In this document: one piece after another, positions 44,156-52,056 of the stretch | How the letters are laid out: every line of letters starts with the position of its first letter | Position numbering within the stretch: the first letter of the stretch is position 1 | Assembly: GCA_009377795.1 (NCBI GenBank) | Contig: WHTJ01000021.1 | Location: 1 to 52,713 of the forward strand | Source: Propionibacteriales bacterium | Lineage (GTDB): Bacteria > Actinomycetota > Actinomycetes > Propionibacteriales > Nocardioidaceae | Direction of reading: 5' to 3' | Length of the DNA: 52,713 nucleotides | Translations under genes and position numbers: made by a program | Notes under the pieces: model-generated | Database searches by the model: none | What the model was told of the DNA's origin: nothing | The model's input: only the letters and a program-made list of their open reading frames with translations

Positions 44156-45508
44156 TCAGGCGGGTGCCCAGTCCGGACGGAGCGGGAAGTCCGCGCGCCC
44201 GTCCGGGTGCGGGCGTACGGCGAGCACCTGGTGCAGCTGGATGACGTTCTGCTCGAACCCCAGCCGGGAACCCGCGAGGTAGAGTCCCCAGATCTTCGCG
44301 GTGGCCTCGCCGACCTCGGCCACGCAGTCGTCCCAGTGCCGCACGATGTTGGCGCACCACGCCGCGGCCGTACGGGCGTAGTGCTCGCGGAGGTTCTCCT
44401 CGTGCTGCACCTCCCAGCCGACGTCCTGCATCACCGAGATGATCCGCCCCGAACCGGTGAGCTCGCCGTCCGGGAACACGTAGCGGTCGATGAAACCTCC
44501 GCGCACCCGGGCGGGGTGGCGGTTGTCCGGACGGGTGATGCAGTGGTTGAGCAGGCGCCCGCCGGGCCGCAGGCGGCTGTGCAGGAAGCGGAAGTACGAC
44601 GGGTAGCTGCGCACGCCGATGTGCTCGGTGAGACCGATCGAGCTGATCGCGTCGAAATCTCGCTCCGGCACGTCGCGGTAGTCCAGGTGCCGCACCTCGG
44701 CGAGGTCCTCCAGCCCGTCCCGCTTGATCGTCTCCTGTGCCCACGTCGCCTGCTCCCGCGACAGGGTCACGCCCAGCGCGCGCACCCCGTGGTGCCGCGC
44801 CGCGTGCCGGACCATGCCGCCCCACCCGCAGCCCACGTCGAGTAGCCGCATTCCGGGCCGGAGCGCCAGCTTGCTGGCCACCAGCTCGTGCTTGTGCTCC
44901 TGCGCCTCTTCGAGCGTGGCGCCCGCATGCGGATAGCAGGCACAGGTGTACGTCATCGACGGGCCGAGCGCCATTTCGTAGAACCGGTTCGAGACGTCGT
45001 AGTGATGGTGGATCGCGTCGGAGTCGCGTTTGTGGGTATGCCTCCAGCCGGCGAGCAGCCGGGACCAATCGGGCGCGGCCTCCTGCGGTGGAGGAGGCGG
45101 CGGTGGGAGCAGGTTCCGCACTCCGACCGCGGCCGCGAGACGGGCGATGTCCCGGGGCTCGATACGCCGTGTGGTCAGCGATGCGCCGAGGAGCTTGAGG
45201 GCGTCGTACGGATCACCGGGGTGCACGCCGGACACCTCGAGATCCCCGGAGACATAGGCCCGCGCGAGGCCGAGCGAGTTCGGGGCGGTGGCGAGGTAGG
45301 CGGCTCCGCGGGGTGACCGGAGATGGAAGCCGATCGCCGCGTCCTCGGGTCCGGTGTTGCTCGCGTCGTATGCCGTGAAACGGAACGGCACTTCGCCGCC
45401 GGTCAGCAGCTCCAGTGCCTCCGCCAGGGTCATCGGTCTGGTCCGCCTGCCGGGAGCGCTCTCCACGCCGGCGGACCTGGTGAAGGGTCCGTGCATGATC
45501 CGACTCAC
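44156..45508 (-). CDS. fatty-acyl phospholipid methyltransferase (TmsB/UfaA1-like, cyclopropane synthase family)
   Basis: 450 residues. The N-terminal ~130 residues are the lipid-positioning domain with a Pro-rich linker (eight Pro), followed by the cyclopropane-synthase-type methyltransferase: HHYDVSNRFYEMALGPSMTY, TCACYPHAGATLEEAQEHKH, LDVGCGWGGMVRHAARHHG (SAM motif I) and SSIGLTEHIGVRSYPSYF. The gene immediately upstream encodes the FAD oxidoreductase partner; the pair matches the actinobacterial system in which oleoyl chains are methylenated at C10 and then reduced to 10-methylstearate (tuberculostearate). Membrane lipid is the substrate. 26-nt gap from the partner gene. Confidence 0.82.
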   Translation of the reverse strand: MSRIMHGPFTRSAGVESAPGRRTRPMTLAEALELLTGGEVPFRFTAYDASNTGPEDAAIGFHLRSPRGAAYLATAPNSLGLARAYVSGDLEVSGVHPGDPYDALKLLGASLTTRRIEPRDIARLAAAVGVRNLLPPPPPPPQEAAPDWSRLLAGWRHTHKRDSDAIHHHYDVSNRFYEMALGPSMTYTCACYPHAGATLEEAQEHKHELVASKLALRPGMRLLDVGCGWGGMVRHAARHHGVRALGVTLSREQATWAQETIKRDGLEDLAEVRHLDYRDVPERDFDAISSIGLTEHIGVRSYPSYFRFLHSRLRPGGRLLNHCITRPDNRHPARVRGGFIDRYVFPDGELTGSGRIISVMQDVGWEVQHEENLREHYARTAAAWCANIVRHWDDCVAEVGEATAKIWGLYLAGSRLGFEQNVIQLHQVLAVRPHPDGRADFPLRPDWAPA

Positions 45509-45534
45509 GGCCCCACTCTAAGTGGAAACGGGGG

Positions 45535-46959
45535 CTACCGCCTTTGAATCACCTTCTGGTAGAGGTCGAGCAGCCGGCCGTCGGGGTCGTAGGTGCGCTT
45601 GAGCGCGTGGTACGTGTCGCCGCCGTACGCTGCCCAGAACTCCGCCTCGTCGTAGTAGGCGTCGGAGTAGAGCGACTTGTGGCCGTCGAGCTCGGCGACC
45701 TTCGCCTCGATCATCCGGTTCAGATCGCCGTCCACCCCGCCCTCGGCGATCGGCACGGTCCCCCAGAAGCCCACGTTGACGTACACCAGGCCGGGCTCCA
45801 GAGGGTACAGCGGCCACGCGCCGTCGGAGACCCGCAACGGGCACAACCAGACCGGCGACATCCCGACCTCTTTCGCGAACCAGCGCAGAAATTCCGCGGT
45901 GCGTTCGACTGGAATCTCGACGTCCTGTACGACGCGCTCGCGCGGCGGTTTCCCGCGCCAGGCGTCGACGCGGGCCGCCACGCCGTACCGGTTCTCCAGC
46001 CCGACCAGCCGGTGGTAGACGTCGCTGCGCCGCCAGCGGCGTGGCCAGATCCTGCGGACTCGCGGGTTTTGCACGCCGAACGCTCGCGAGCACCAGAACC
46101 AGTCGGTGTCCCATCGCCACAGGTAGTCGTGCACGGTCAGCACGTCGGTCGAGCGCTCCCGGATCGACCGGTAGTAGATCCGGTCTCCGGTGTAGTCGCT
46201 CGGACTCTCGGCCGAGTCCGCCCAGCGCCCCAGGGTCAGGTACGCCTCGCCGATCCCGAACATCGTGCCGTCGACGAAGTCGACCGGCTCGCCGTCCCAT
46301 GACCCGTCGGCCGCGATCCGGCTGACGGCATCGGCCAGCGCTTCCGGGTCGTCGAACCGGACATGGCGCAGGGCGACGTACGGATGCACCTTCTCCAGCG
46401 AGATGCGCAGCCGGGTGGCGTAGCCGAGCGTCCCGTACGAGTTCGGGAACCCGCGGTACAGGTCCGCGTGCTCGTCCGGTGACGCGGTCACGATCTCGCC
46501 GCCGCCGGTGAGTACGTCCAGCTCGAGCACCGACCCATGGGGCAGCCCGTGACGCAGCGAGGTGGACTCGATGCCGAGCCCGGTGACCGCGCCGCCGAGC
46601 GTGATGGTGCGGAGCTGCGGTACGACATACGGCATCAGGCCGTGACGCAGCGTCGCGGAGACCAGGTCCTCGTACCGGCACATGCCCTGCACGTCGGCCG
46701 TGCGCGCCTCCGGGTCGATCGCGATCACCCCGCCGAGCCCGCGGACGTCGAGCCCGGGCATCTGCACGCTCGCGCGCGGACGGAACAGGTTCGACGTGGG
46801 TTTGGCCAGCCGCACGGTCTCGCCTCGGGGAATCGCTCCGTAGCTGTCCAGGAGCGACTCGACCGCGTTCCGGTGTGCGTGCTGGCCGACGGGCAGTATG
46901 GGCGTGGGCGCGATCGCCGACGTGGTGCGGAGTGCAGGCGGCCGCGCGGCGGTGGTCAT
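45535..46959 (-). CDS. FAD-binding oxidoreductase (TmsA-like, 10-methylene fatty acid reductase)
   Basis: 474 residues of the PCMH-type FAD oxidase family: GGVIAIDPEARTADVQGMCR, YEDLVSATLRHGLMPYVVPQ, LRTITLGGAVTGLGIESTSL and RHGLPHGSVLELDVLTGGG form the FAD domain; the C-terminus has SLYSDAYYDEAEFWAAYGGD. Instead of oxidising a sugar alcohol it should reduce the methylene group made by the adjacent methyltransferase, using NADPH. First gene of the two-gene minus-strand operon. ATG at 46959. The third, tmsC-type gene is not evident. Confidence 0.82.
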   Translation of the reverse strand: MTTAARPPALRTTSAIAPTPILPVGQHAHRNAVESLLDSYGAIPRGETVRLAKPTSNLFRPRASVQMPGLDVRGLGGVIAIDPEARTADVQGMCRYEDLVSATLRHGLMPYVVPQLRTITLGGAVTGLGIESTSLRHGLPHGSVLELDVLTGGGEIVTASPDEHADLYRGFPNSYGTLGYATRLRISLEKVHPYVALRHVRFDDPEALADAVSRIAADGSWDGEPVDFVDGTMFGIGEAYLTLGRWADSAESPSDYTGDRIYYRSIRERSTDVLTVHDYLWRWDTDWFWCSRAFGVQNPRVRRIWPRRWRRSDVYHRLVGLENRYGVAARVDAWRGKPPRERVVQDVEIPVERTAEFLRWFAKEVGMSPVWLCPLRVSDGAWPLYPLEPGLVYVNVGFWGTVPIAEGGVDGDLNRMIEAKVAELDGHKSLYSDAYYDEAEFWAAYGGDTYHALKRTYDPDGRLLDLYQKVIQRR

Positions 46960-46995
46960 CCGCCCATCATTCCGCAGCCCCGGCTCGCCGTTCTC

Positions 46996-47043
46996 TCGCG
47001 CCGAGATTGCACTTGTGGTCGACCAGATGCAATCTCGGCGCGA
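46996..47043. repeat. inverted pair of dispersed repeat (copy A), possible terminator
   Basis: TCGCGCCGAGATTGCA (46996-47011) and TGCAATCTCGGCGCGA (47028-47043) are perfect 16-bp inverted arms with a 16-nt loop containing GGTCGACC. Each arm is one copy of the repeat found elsewhere. It lies after the 5'-nucleotidase gene and before the FAD oxidoreductase on the minus strand, so it may also terminate the former. Confidence 0.65.
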
Positions 47044-47065
47044 AAGGGGGCGCCGGCCGGGTGGC

Positions 47066-48811
47066 CTACAGGCCGTCGACGCGGTCCGGTGGAGGCGTGA
47101 TGCCCGGATGCGTCTCGAGGTAGTCGACCAGATTCTGCAGGTCCTCCGCTCCGCCGAGCACGTTCGTGCCCTGGTCGAACGCCGTGAACGAGTCGCCGCC
47201 CTCGTGCAGGAAGTTCAGCGTGGAGACCCGGTACGTCGCGTTCGGATCGATCGGGTCGCCGTTCAGATGCATCGAGCCGGGGACGACCCGCTCACCCTGC
47301 GGTTGCGTGTCGTCCCAGGCGTACGTGAAGCCCTCCGACACCCCGAGCGCCAGCATCGGCCGCGACCCGCGCAGCGGGATCGGCTGGAACTGCTGCTCCA
47401 GCACCTCCTCGATCTGCGCTCCGGTGAGGTCCATCGAGACCAGCAGGTTGCCGAACGGGGCGACGTTGAACGCCTCCTCGTACGTGATCTCGCCGGACTG
47501 CTCGTTGTTGCTGATCTGGTCGACCAGGAAGCTCGCGCGTACGCCGCCGATGTTCATGAACGAGATCTGCGCGCCGCCGTTCTCGCCCGCCGTACCCCAG
47601 AGGATCGCGTCCGCGATCAGATCGCCCATCGGGGTCTCGATCGCGCGGTTGCCGTTCGCGTCGCCGGTGACGTCCTGGGCGACCGTACCGACAACCTCGC
47701 CGGCGATCGGCCCGGAGATCTCGTTCCACTTCTCGATGATCGCCGTCTGCTCGGGATCCGGCGCGACGTCGCGGGTCACCAGGTGGTTGGTCGCGACGGT
47801 GCGCTCGCGCTGAACCTGCCCGCTCCGCCGGTTGACCGCCAGCTCGATCTCGGAGATGACGCTGCCGAACGACGCCGCACTGGTGACCAGCCGCGGCTCG
47901 CCGTCGGGGTCCGGGATGTCGCAGACGTACGGCTCATGGGTGTGGCCGGTGACCACCGCGTCGATCTCCGGGTGCAGCCGCTCGGCGATGTCGACCACCG
48001 CACCCGAGATGCCGTCGCACTGCTCGAACGTGCCGGCGTTGAGGCCGCCCTCGTGGAGCAGGACCACGATCGACTTCACGCCTTGCTCCTCGAGCTCGCG
48101 CGCGTACCGGTTCGCGGTCTCGACCTCGTCCAGGAAGTCCACGTCCTGGATCCCGCCCGGCGAGACCAGCGCGGGAGTGGTCTTCGTTGTCATGCCGATG
48201 AAACCGACCTTGACGCCGTCGACCTCGCGGACTTCGTACGGCGGCAGCAGCGGGTCGCCGCCGTCCTTGAGTTCGACGTTGGCCGCGAGGTACGGGAAGT
48301 CGGCGCCGTCGTACGGCTGCTCCGGGAAGTAGCACCCGTCGTCCGGATGACATCCGCCGTTCTGTATCCGAAGCAGCTCGGTGGTGCCTTCGTCGAACTC
48401 GTGGTTGCCCACGCTCGTCACGTCGAGGCCGAGTGCCTCCATCGACTCGATCGTGGGCTCGTCGTGGAACAACCCAGAAAGGAAGGTCGATCCGCCGATC
48501 AGGTCGCCCGCGGCCACGGTCAGCGAGTTGCCGCCGGGCGCCTGTGCCCGCAGCCGGTCGAGCTGCGAGGCGAGGAACTCCGAGCCCCCGACGATGCGTC
48601 GCTGCGGGTCGGACTCCTCGTCGAGGGTCTGGCCGTCATCGGCCTCCAGGTGGCCGTGGAAGTCGTTGAATGCCAGCAGCTGGATGGTGGTCCGGTTGGA
48701 CATCGGATTGGGCTTGGCCGGTTCTGCGGAGGCCGAGGCGGCGGCGCCGAAGGCGGCGACCACGGCGGACACGAGCAGGGCGGCGGCGACCCGGCGGGAC
48801 GACTTGGTCAC
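47066..48811 (-). CDS. secreted 5'-nucleotidase / bifunctional metallophosphatase
   Basis: 581 residues. An N-terminal signal peptide (SSRRVAAALLVSAVVAAFGA, likely cleaved after SASA) leads to a metallophosphatase domain with LAFNDFHGHLEADDGQ, VAAGDLIGGSTFLSG, TSVGNHEFDEG, VVLLHEGGLN and VVTGHTHEPYVCD, and a C-terminal 5'-nucleotidase domain with IETPMGDLIADAILWG and NIGGVRASF and AFNVAPFGNLLVS. It hydrolyses extracellular nucleotides to nucleosides and phosphate, possibly a source of purines for the operon in this window. GTG at 48811 follows GGGGAGA. No sortase signal; released or loosely bound. Confidence 0.92.
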   Translation of the reverse strand: MTKSSRRVAAALLVSAVVAAFGAAASASAEPAKPNPMSNRTTIQLLAFNDFHGHLEADDGQTLDEESDPQRRIVGGSEFLASQLDRLRAQAPGGNSLTVAAGDLIGGSTFLSGLFHDEPTIESMEALGLDVTSVGNHEFDEGTTELLRIQNGGCHPDDGCYFPEQPYDGADFPYLAANVELKDGGDPLLPPYEVREVDGVKVGFIGMTTKTTPALVSPGGIQDVDFLDEVETANRYARELEEQGVKSIVVLLHEGGLNAGTFEQCDGISGAVVDIAERLHPEIDAVVTGHTHEPYVCDIPDPDGEPRLVTSAASFGSVISEIELAVNRRSGQVQRERTVATNHLVTRDVAPDPEQTAIIEKWNEISGPIAGEVVGTVAQDVTGDANGNRAIETPMGDLIADAILWGTAGENGGAQISFMNIGGVRASFLVDQISNNEQSGEITYEEAFNVAPFGNLLVSMDLTGAQIEEVLEQQFQPIPLRGSRPMLALGVSEGFTYAWDDTQPQGERVVPGSMHLNGDPIDPNATYRVSTLNFLHEGGDSFTAFDQGTNVLGGAEDLQNLVDYLETHPGITPPPDRVDGL

Positions 48812-48953
48812 GGTATCTCCCCGGATTTGTACGAGTGCGTACGTCGGGCACTGTAATCCGGTTGTGAGCCGGATGGGAGGGTTTCCGGATTTCCTTCACC
48901 GACAGCCGTCGGTCGGTCGCTGTTCGTACCGGCGGCGTGCGCGGGCCGGGCCC

Positions 48954-50582
48954 TCAGCGAGGGGTCTTGGCCGCCCCGATCCGCCCGATCAGGTCCGCCA
49001 GCCCGGCGGCTCCGGGTTGGCCGGCACGGGCCAGAGCGGACGCGTCCTCGGCCAGCATGTCGAGGGTGGCCCCGCGCGCGCTCACCGGCGCGTCGCCGCG
49101 CAGCAGTTCGGCGGTCGAGGCGACGGTCGACGCCATCCGGAAGCCGTTCGACGACTCGGCATCCGCCCCGCTCAGCGGGATCGGCCGGACCAGTTCCTCG
49201 ACCTCGCCGGAGGCCGCCGACTCCCAGCGCAGCCGCAGCTCGCCGATGGTCTGCGCGTCGACCGGCTCGGCGCCTTCGGACGGCCGCACCTCGTACAGCG
49301 CGGTCACGGTGTGTCCGGCTCCCAGCTCCCCGGCGTCCACGGCGTCGTCCCGGAACGCGTCGTCGGCGAGTGCGCGGTTCTGGTATCCGAGCAGGCGATA
49401 GTCCCGGACCACACTGGGGTCGAACTCGACCTGCGTCCTCGCGTCGCCGGCGACCACCGTGAGCGTCGAGGTCAGATCCTCGACGAAGAGCCTGCGGGCC
49501 TCCTTGAAGGTGTCGACGTACGAGTAGAACCCGTTGCCCTGGTCGGCCAGCTGTTCCATCAGGTCGTCGTTGTAGTTGCCCATCCCGAATCCGACAGTGA
49601 CCAGATGGATGCCGTCGTCGCCTTCGCGCCGGATCCTCGCGGCCAACCTGTCCGGGTTCGTCGTGCCGACGTTCGCGACTCCGTCGGAGGCCAGTACGAC
49701 GACGTTCACCGCGTCCTCGCGGAAGCCCGCCCGGGCCTCGCGATAGCCGAGTCGCAGGCCGGAGTCCAGATTGGTACTGCCGCCGGGTCGCAGGCCCGAG
49801 ATCGCGCCCTCGATCGCGCCGATCTCGCGCACCGGAGTGGGCGGCAGGAGCGCGTGCGACGAGTCGCCGTACGTCACGATCGCGATGGTGTCGTCGTCTC
49901 GCAGGGTGTTGGTGAGCAGCGCGAGCGAGGACTTGACCAGCCCCAGGCGCTCGCGGATGTCCATCGAACCCGAGGTGTCGACGACGAACGTGATCGCGGC
50001 GGGCGGGCGCTTGTCGTCCGGGATCTCGCGGGCCTGGATCCCGAGCCGCACCAGCCGGGTTCCGTCCTCGGCGTACGGCGCCGGTGCGGTCTCGACGTCC
50101 ACCGTGAAGTCGCCCTCGTCCGGCGGTGCGTAGCCGTAGTCGAACGCGTTGACCCACTCCTCGACCCGGATCGACGCGGGCGGCGGCGGGTGTCCCTGTT
50201 CGACCAACTCCCGAGCCACGGAGTACGAGCCGGTGTCGACGTCCAGCCCGAACGTGGAGGTCGGGTCGTCGGCGGCGCCGATGAACTCGCTGTCCCCGGC
50301 GTCCACGAACGTGTTGTCCTGCAGTACGCCGGGCGGCCAGTCCCTGGCCGGTGGCATCGCTGCGCTCGTCCGGTCCGGGGCCGCCTCCCGCACCGCGCTC
50401 GTCGTGCCGTGGGTGGTGGCCCGACCACCGACGCCGTCGCCCTGCCCTTCCTCGTACTCGACGTAATAGGACCTCGCGTCGAGGAGCTCGCGCTCCTCCG
50501 GGTCACCGCCGGTGCAGCCTCCGGCGAGGTACGCCGCGGCGATCGTCGCGCTCGTCGCCATCGAGGTCGCGCGCAGGTTCAT
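48954..50582 (-). CDS. von Willebrand factor A domain lipoprotein (YfbK-like)
   Basis: 542 residues. The N-terminal signal ends in a lipobox, YLAGGC, so the protein is membrane-anchored outside. A low-complexity linker precedes a YfbK-type N-domain (STFGLDVDTGSYSVAREL, VEEWVNAFDYGYAPPDEGDF). The von Willebrand A domain has the MIDAS motif FVVDTSGSM, the Thr in GGSTNLDSGLRLGY and VVVLASDGVANVGT. A DUF3520-like C-terminal domain follows (VEFDPSVVRDYRLLGYQNR). Probably binds a partner protein in a metal-dependent way; role unknown. ATG at 50582. Confidence 0.88.
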   Translation of the reverse strand: MNLRATSMATSATIAAAYLAGGCTGGDPEERELLDARSYYVEYEEGQGDGVGGRATTHGTTSAVREAAPDRTSAAMPPARDWPPGVLQDNTFVDAGDSEFIGAADDPTSTFGLDVDTGSYSVARELVEQGHPPPPASIRVEEWVNAFDYGYAPPDEGDFTVDVETAPAPYAEDGTRLVRLGIQAREIPDDKRPPAAITFVVDTSGSMDIRERLGLVKSSLALLTNTLRDDDTIAIVTYGDSSHALLPPTPVREIGAIEGAISGLRPGGSTNLDSGLRLGYREARAGFREDAVNVVVLASDGVANVGTTNPDRLAARIRREGDDGIHLVTVGFGMGNYNDDLMEQLADQGNGFYSYVDTFKEARRLFVEDLTSTLTVVAGDARTQVEFDPSVVRDYRLLGYQNRALADDAFRDDAVDAGELGAGHTVTALYEVRPSEGAEPVDAQTIGELRLRWESAASGEVEELVRPIPLSGADAESSNGFRMASTVASTAELLRGDAPVSARGATLDMLAEDASALARAGQPGAAGLADLIGRIGAAKTPR

Positions 50583-50625
50583 GCACCTCGGACGCGCACA
50601 ACCCGGTTCCGGTTCCGCCCTCAGT

Positions 50626-50654
50626 TCGCGCCGAGATTGCAGTTCTGGCCGACC
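50626..50654 (-). repeat. dispersed 30-bp repeat, copy B
   Basis: Minus-strand reading gives GGTCGGCCAGAACTGCAATC followed by TCGGCGCGA, matching the consensus GGYCRRCCAGAWSTGCAATC / TCGGCGCGA. It lies just upstream of the VWA gene and downstream of the VOC gene on the minus strand. Confidence 0.55.
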
Positions 50655-50660
50655 GCGGGC

Positions 50661-51062
50661 TCAGGCTCCGGCGTACGTGCCGAACGTCCAGAGGTTGCCC
50701 TCCGGGTCGCGCACGGTGAAACCGCGCGAGCCGTAGTCCTCGTCGCGCAGCCCGATCACCTCCTCGGCGCCGCCGGACATGGCGCGGGCATGGGCGGCAT
50801 CCGGGTCGTCGGTCACGATGTACACCGACGAGACTCCGTTCTTGATCGCGTCCTCGAACTCGCCGCCGGTGCCGGTCGAGCCGAACATCACGCCGCCGCC
50901 GGCGGGCCAGCGCAACTCTGCGTGCGCGATCTTGTCGGACGTCTCGCCGGGTACGACGAGTCGCTCCTCGAATCCGAATACGTCCACCAGGAAGCGCAGC
51001 GCCGCGTGCGCGTCGTCGTACTTGAGTGTCGGCCACACGGATGGGCCCTTGTCGTCGGTCAT
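50661..51062 (-). CDS. VOC family protein (PhnB-like)
   Basis: 133 residues with the glyoxalase fold: WPTLKYDDAHAALRFLVDVF, AHAELRWPAGGGVMFGSTG, YIVTDDPDAAHARAMSGGAE and FTVRDPEGNLWTFGTYAGA. ATG at 51062 overlaps the AraC gene stop (ATGA). AraC-VOC pairs of this kind are common in actinobacteria; the regulator likely controls this gene and the VOC protein may bind or modify the inducer. Confidence 0.9.
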   Translation of the reverse strand: MTDDKGPSVWPTLKYDDAHAALRFLVDVFGFEERLVVPGETSDKIAHAELRWPAGGGVMFGSTGTGGEFEDAIKNGVSSVYIVTDDPDAAHARAMSGGAEEVIGLRDEDYGSRGFTVRDPEGNLWTFGTYAGA

Positions 51063-51913
51063 GCCGACGACTCTGGCTCCTCGACGTCCGTCCAGTCTTG
51101 AAAGTATGGGAACTCCTCGCGCAGCCAGCGTGCGGGAGAGCAGCCGGCCAGCGCCTGCCACTCCCGAGTGAGGTGGGCCTGGTCGCTGTAGCCGGACGAG
51201 ACCGCGACCCGGGCCAGCGAGGCGCGCGGATCCTCCTCGAACATGCGCCGGGCGCGCTCGAAGCGCACGACCCTGGCTGCGACCTTCGGCGGAAGGCCGA
51301 ACTCGTCGCGGAACCGCTGGTTGAGGTGCCGCCGGCTCCACCCCACGTCGTCGGCCAGATCCTGGACCCGCGGCGCACCCCCGTCGGCGACCAGCCGGTC
51401 CCACGCCCACACCACTTCGGGCCGGGCCTGCTTCGGCCGATCCCGCAGCCAGGAGAGCAGTACGCCGTCCAGTGCCTCGAACCGCCGGGGCCACGTGGAC
51501 TCGGCGTGGACCCGTTCCAGCAGCTCCCCGCCGCTCCGGCCCACCACCTCGTCGAGATGTACGACCCGCGAGCCGAGCTCCCCCGCGGTCACGCCGAACA
51601 GGGTGCGTGCGCCTCGCGGGGTCAGGGCCAGGTGGATCCCGGTGTGATGGGTGTCCATCCGGATCCGCGCGGGCGAGGAGTGCAGCCCCCCGAACGCCGC
51701 CTGGAACACTCCCGGCGGTTGCCGGGGGTCCGGCATCGCGGCGAGCTCCAGGGGCTCGTCGATCGCGAGTACGACGGTGAGCCACCGCGACGGCAGTCCC
51801 CGGTGCATGGTCAGGGGCAGACCGTGCAACGCGTACCCGCTGTAGTCGTCCACGAGACCGCGCAGCGGCGCGGCGGGTCGCCTGCGCAGCATCCGCGATG
51901 TCGACTCGGCCAC
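51059..51913 (-). CDS. AraC family transcriptional regulator
   Basis: 284 residues. The N-terminal half is an AraC-type cupin-like domain (PLRGLVDDYSGYALHGLPLT, GIHLALTPRGARTLFGVTAG); the C-terminal ~100 residues carry the double HTH: VQDLADDVGWSRRHLNQRFR and DEFGLPPKVAARVVRFERAR, then LARVAVSSGYSDQAHLTREW and AGCSPARWLREE. GTG start at 51913. Translationally coupled to the VOC gene. Confidence 0.9.
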   Translation of the reverse strand: MAESTSRMLRRRPAAPLRGLVDDYSGYALHGLPLTMHRGLPSRWLTVVLAIDEPLELAAMPDPRQPPGVFQAAFGGLHSSPARIRMDTHHTGIHLALTPRGARTLFGVTAGELGSRVVHLDEVVGRSGGELLERVHAESTWPRRFEALDGVLLSWLRDRPKQARPEVVWAWDRLVADGGAPRVQDLADDVGWSRRHLNQRFRDEFGLPPKVAARVVRFERARRMFEEDPRASLARVAVSSGYSDQAHLTREWQALAGCSPARWLREEFPYFQDWTDVEEPESSA

Positions 51914-51960
51914 ACGTCCAGGCTAGGCCAAGCCATCAGGGCGCGAGGGATACACAGGCG

Positions 51961-52037
51961 AACGGCCAGATCTGCAATCTCGGCGCGAGGGATGCGAGGG
52001 GAACGGCCAGATGTGCAATCTCGGCGCGAGGGATGCG
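51961..52037 (+). repeat. tandem dispersed repeat, copies C1 and C2
   Basis: AACGGCCAGATCTGCAATCT, continuing CGGCGCGAGGGATGCG, at 51961-51996, and the same with ATGTGCAAT at 52002-52037; period 41 bp. A decayed third unit precedes at ~51920-51959 (GGCGCGAGGGATACACAGG). Located between an AraC gene (5' end) and fetB-like gene (3' end). Confidence 0.65.
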
Positions 52038-52056
52038 GAAGCCGGAAGTCGGGCGA

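Noticed and set aside
46881-48856. Plus-strand 652-residue ORF antisense to the 5'-nucleotidase
   Set aside because: Mirror frame without motifs; the minus strand has a signal peptide and all metallophosphatase motifs.
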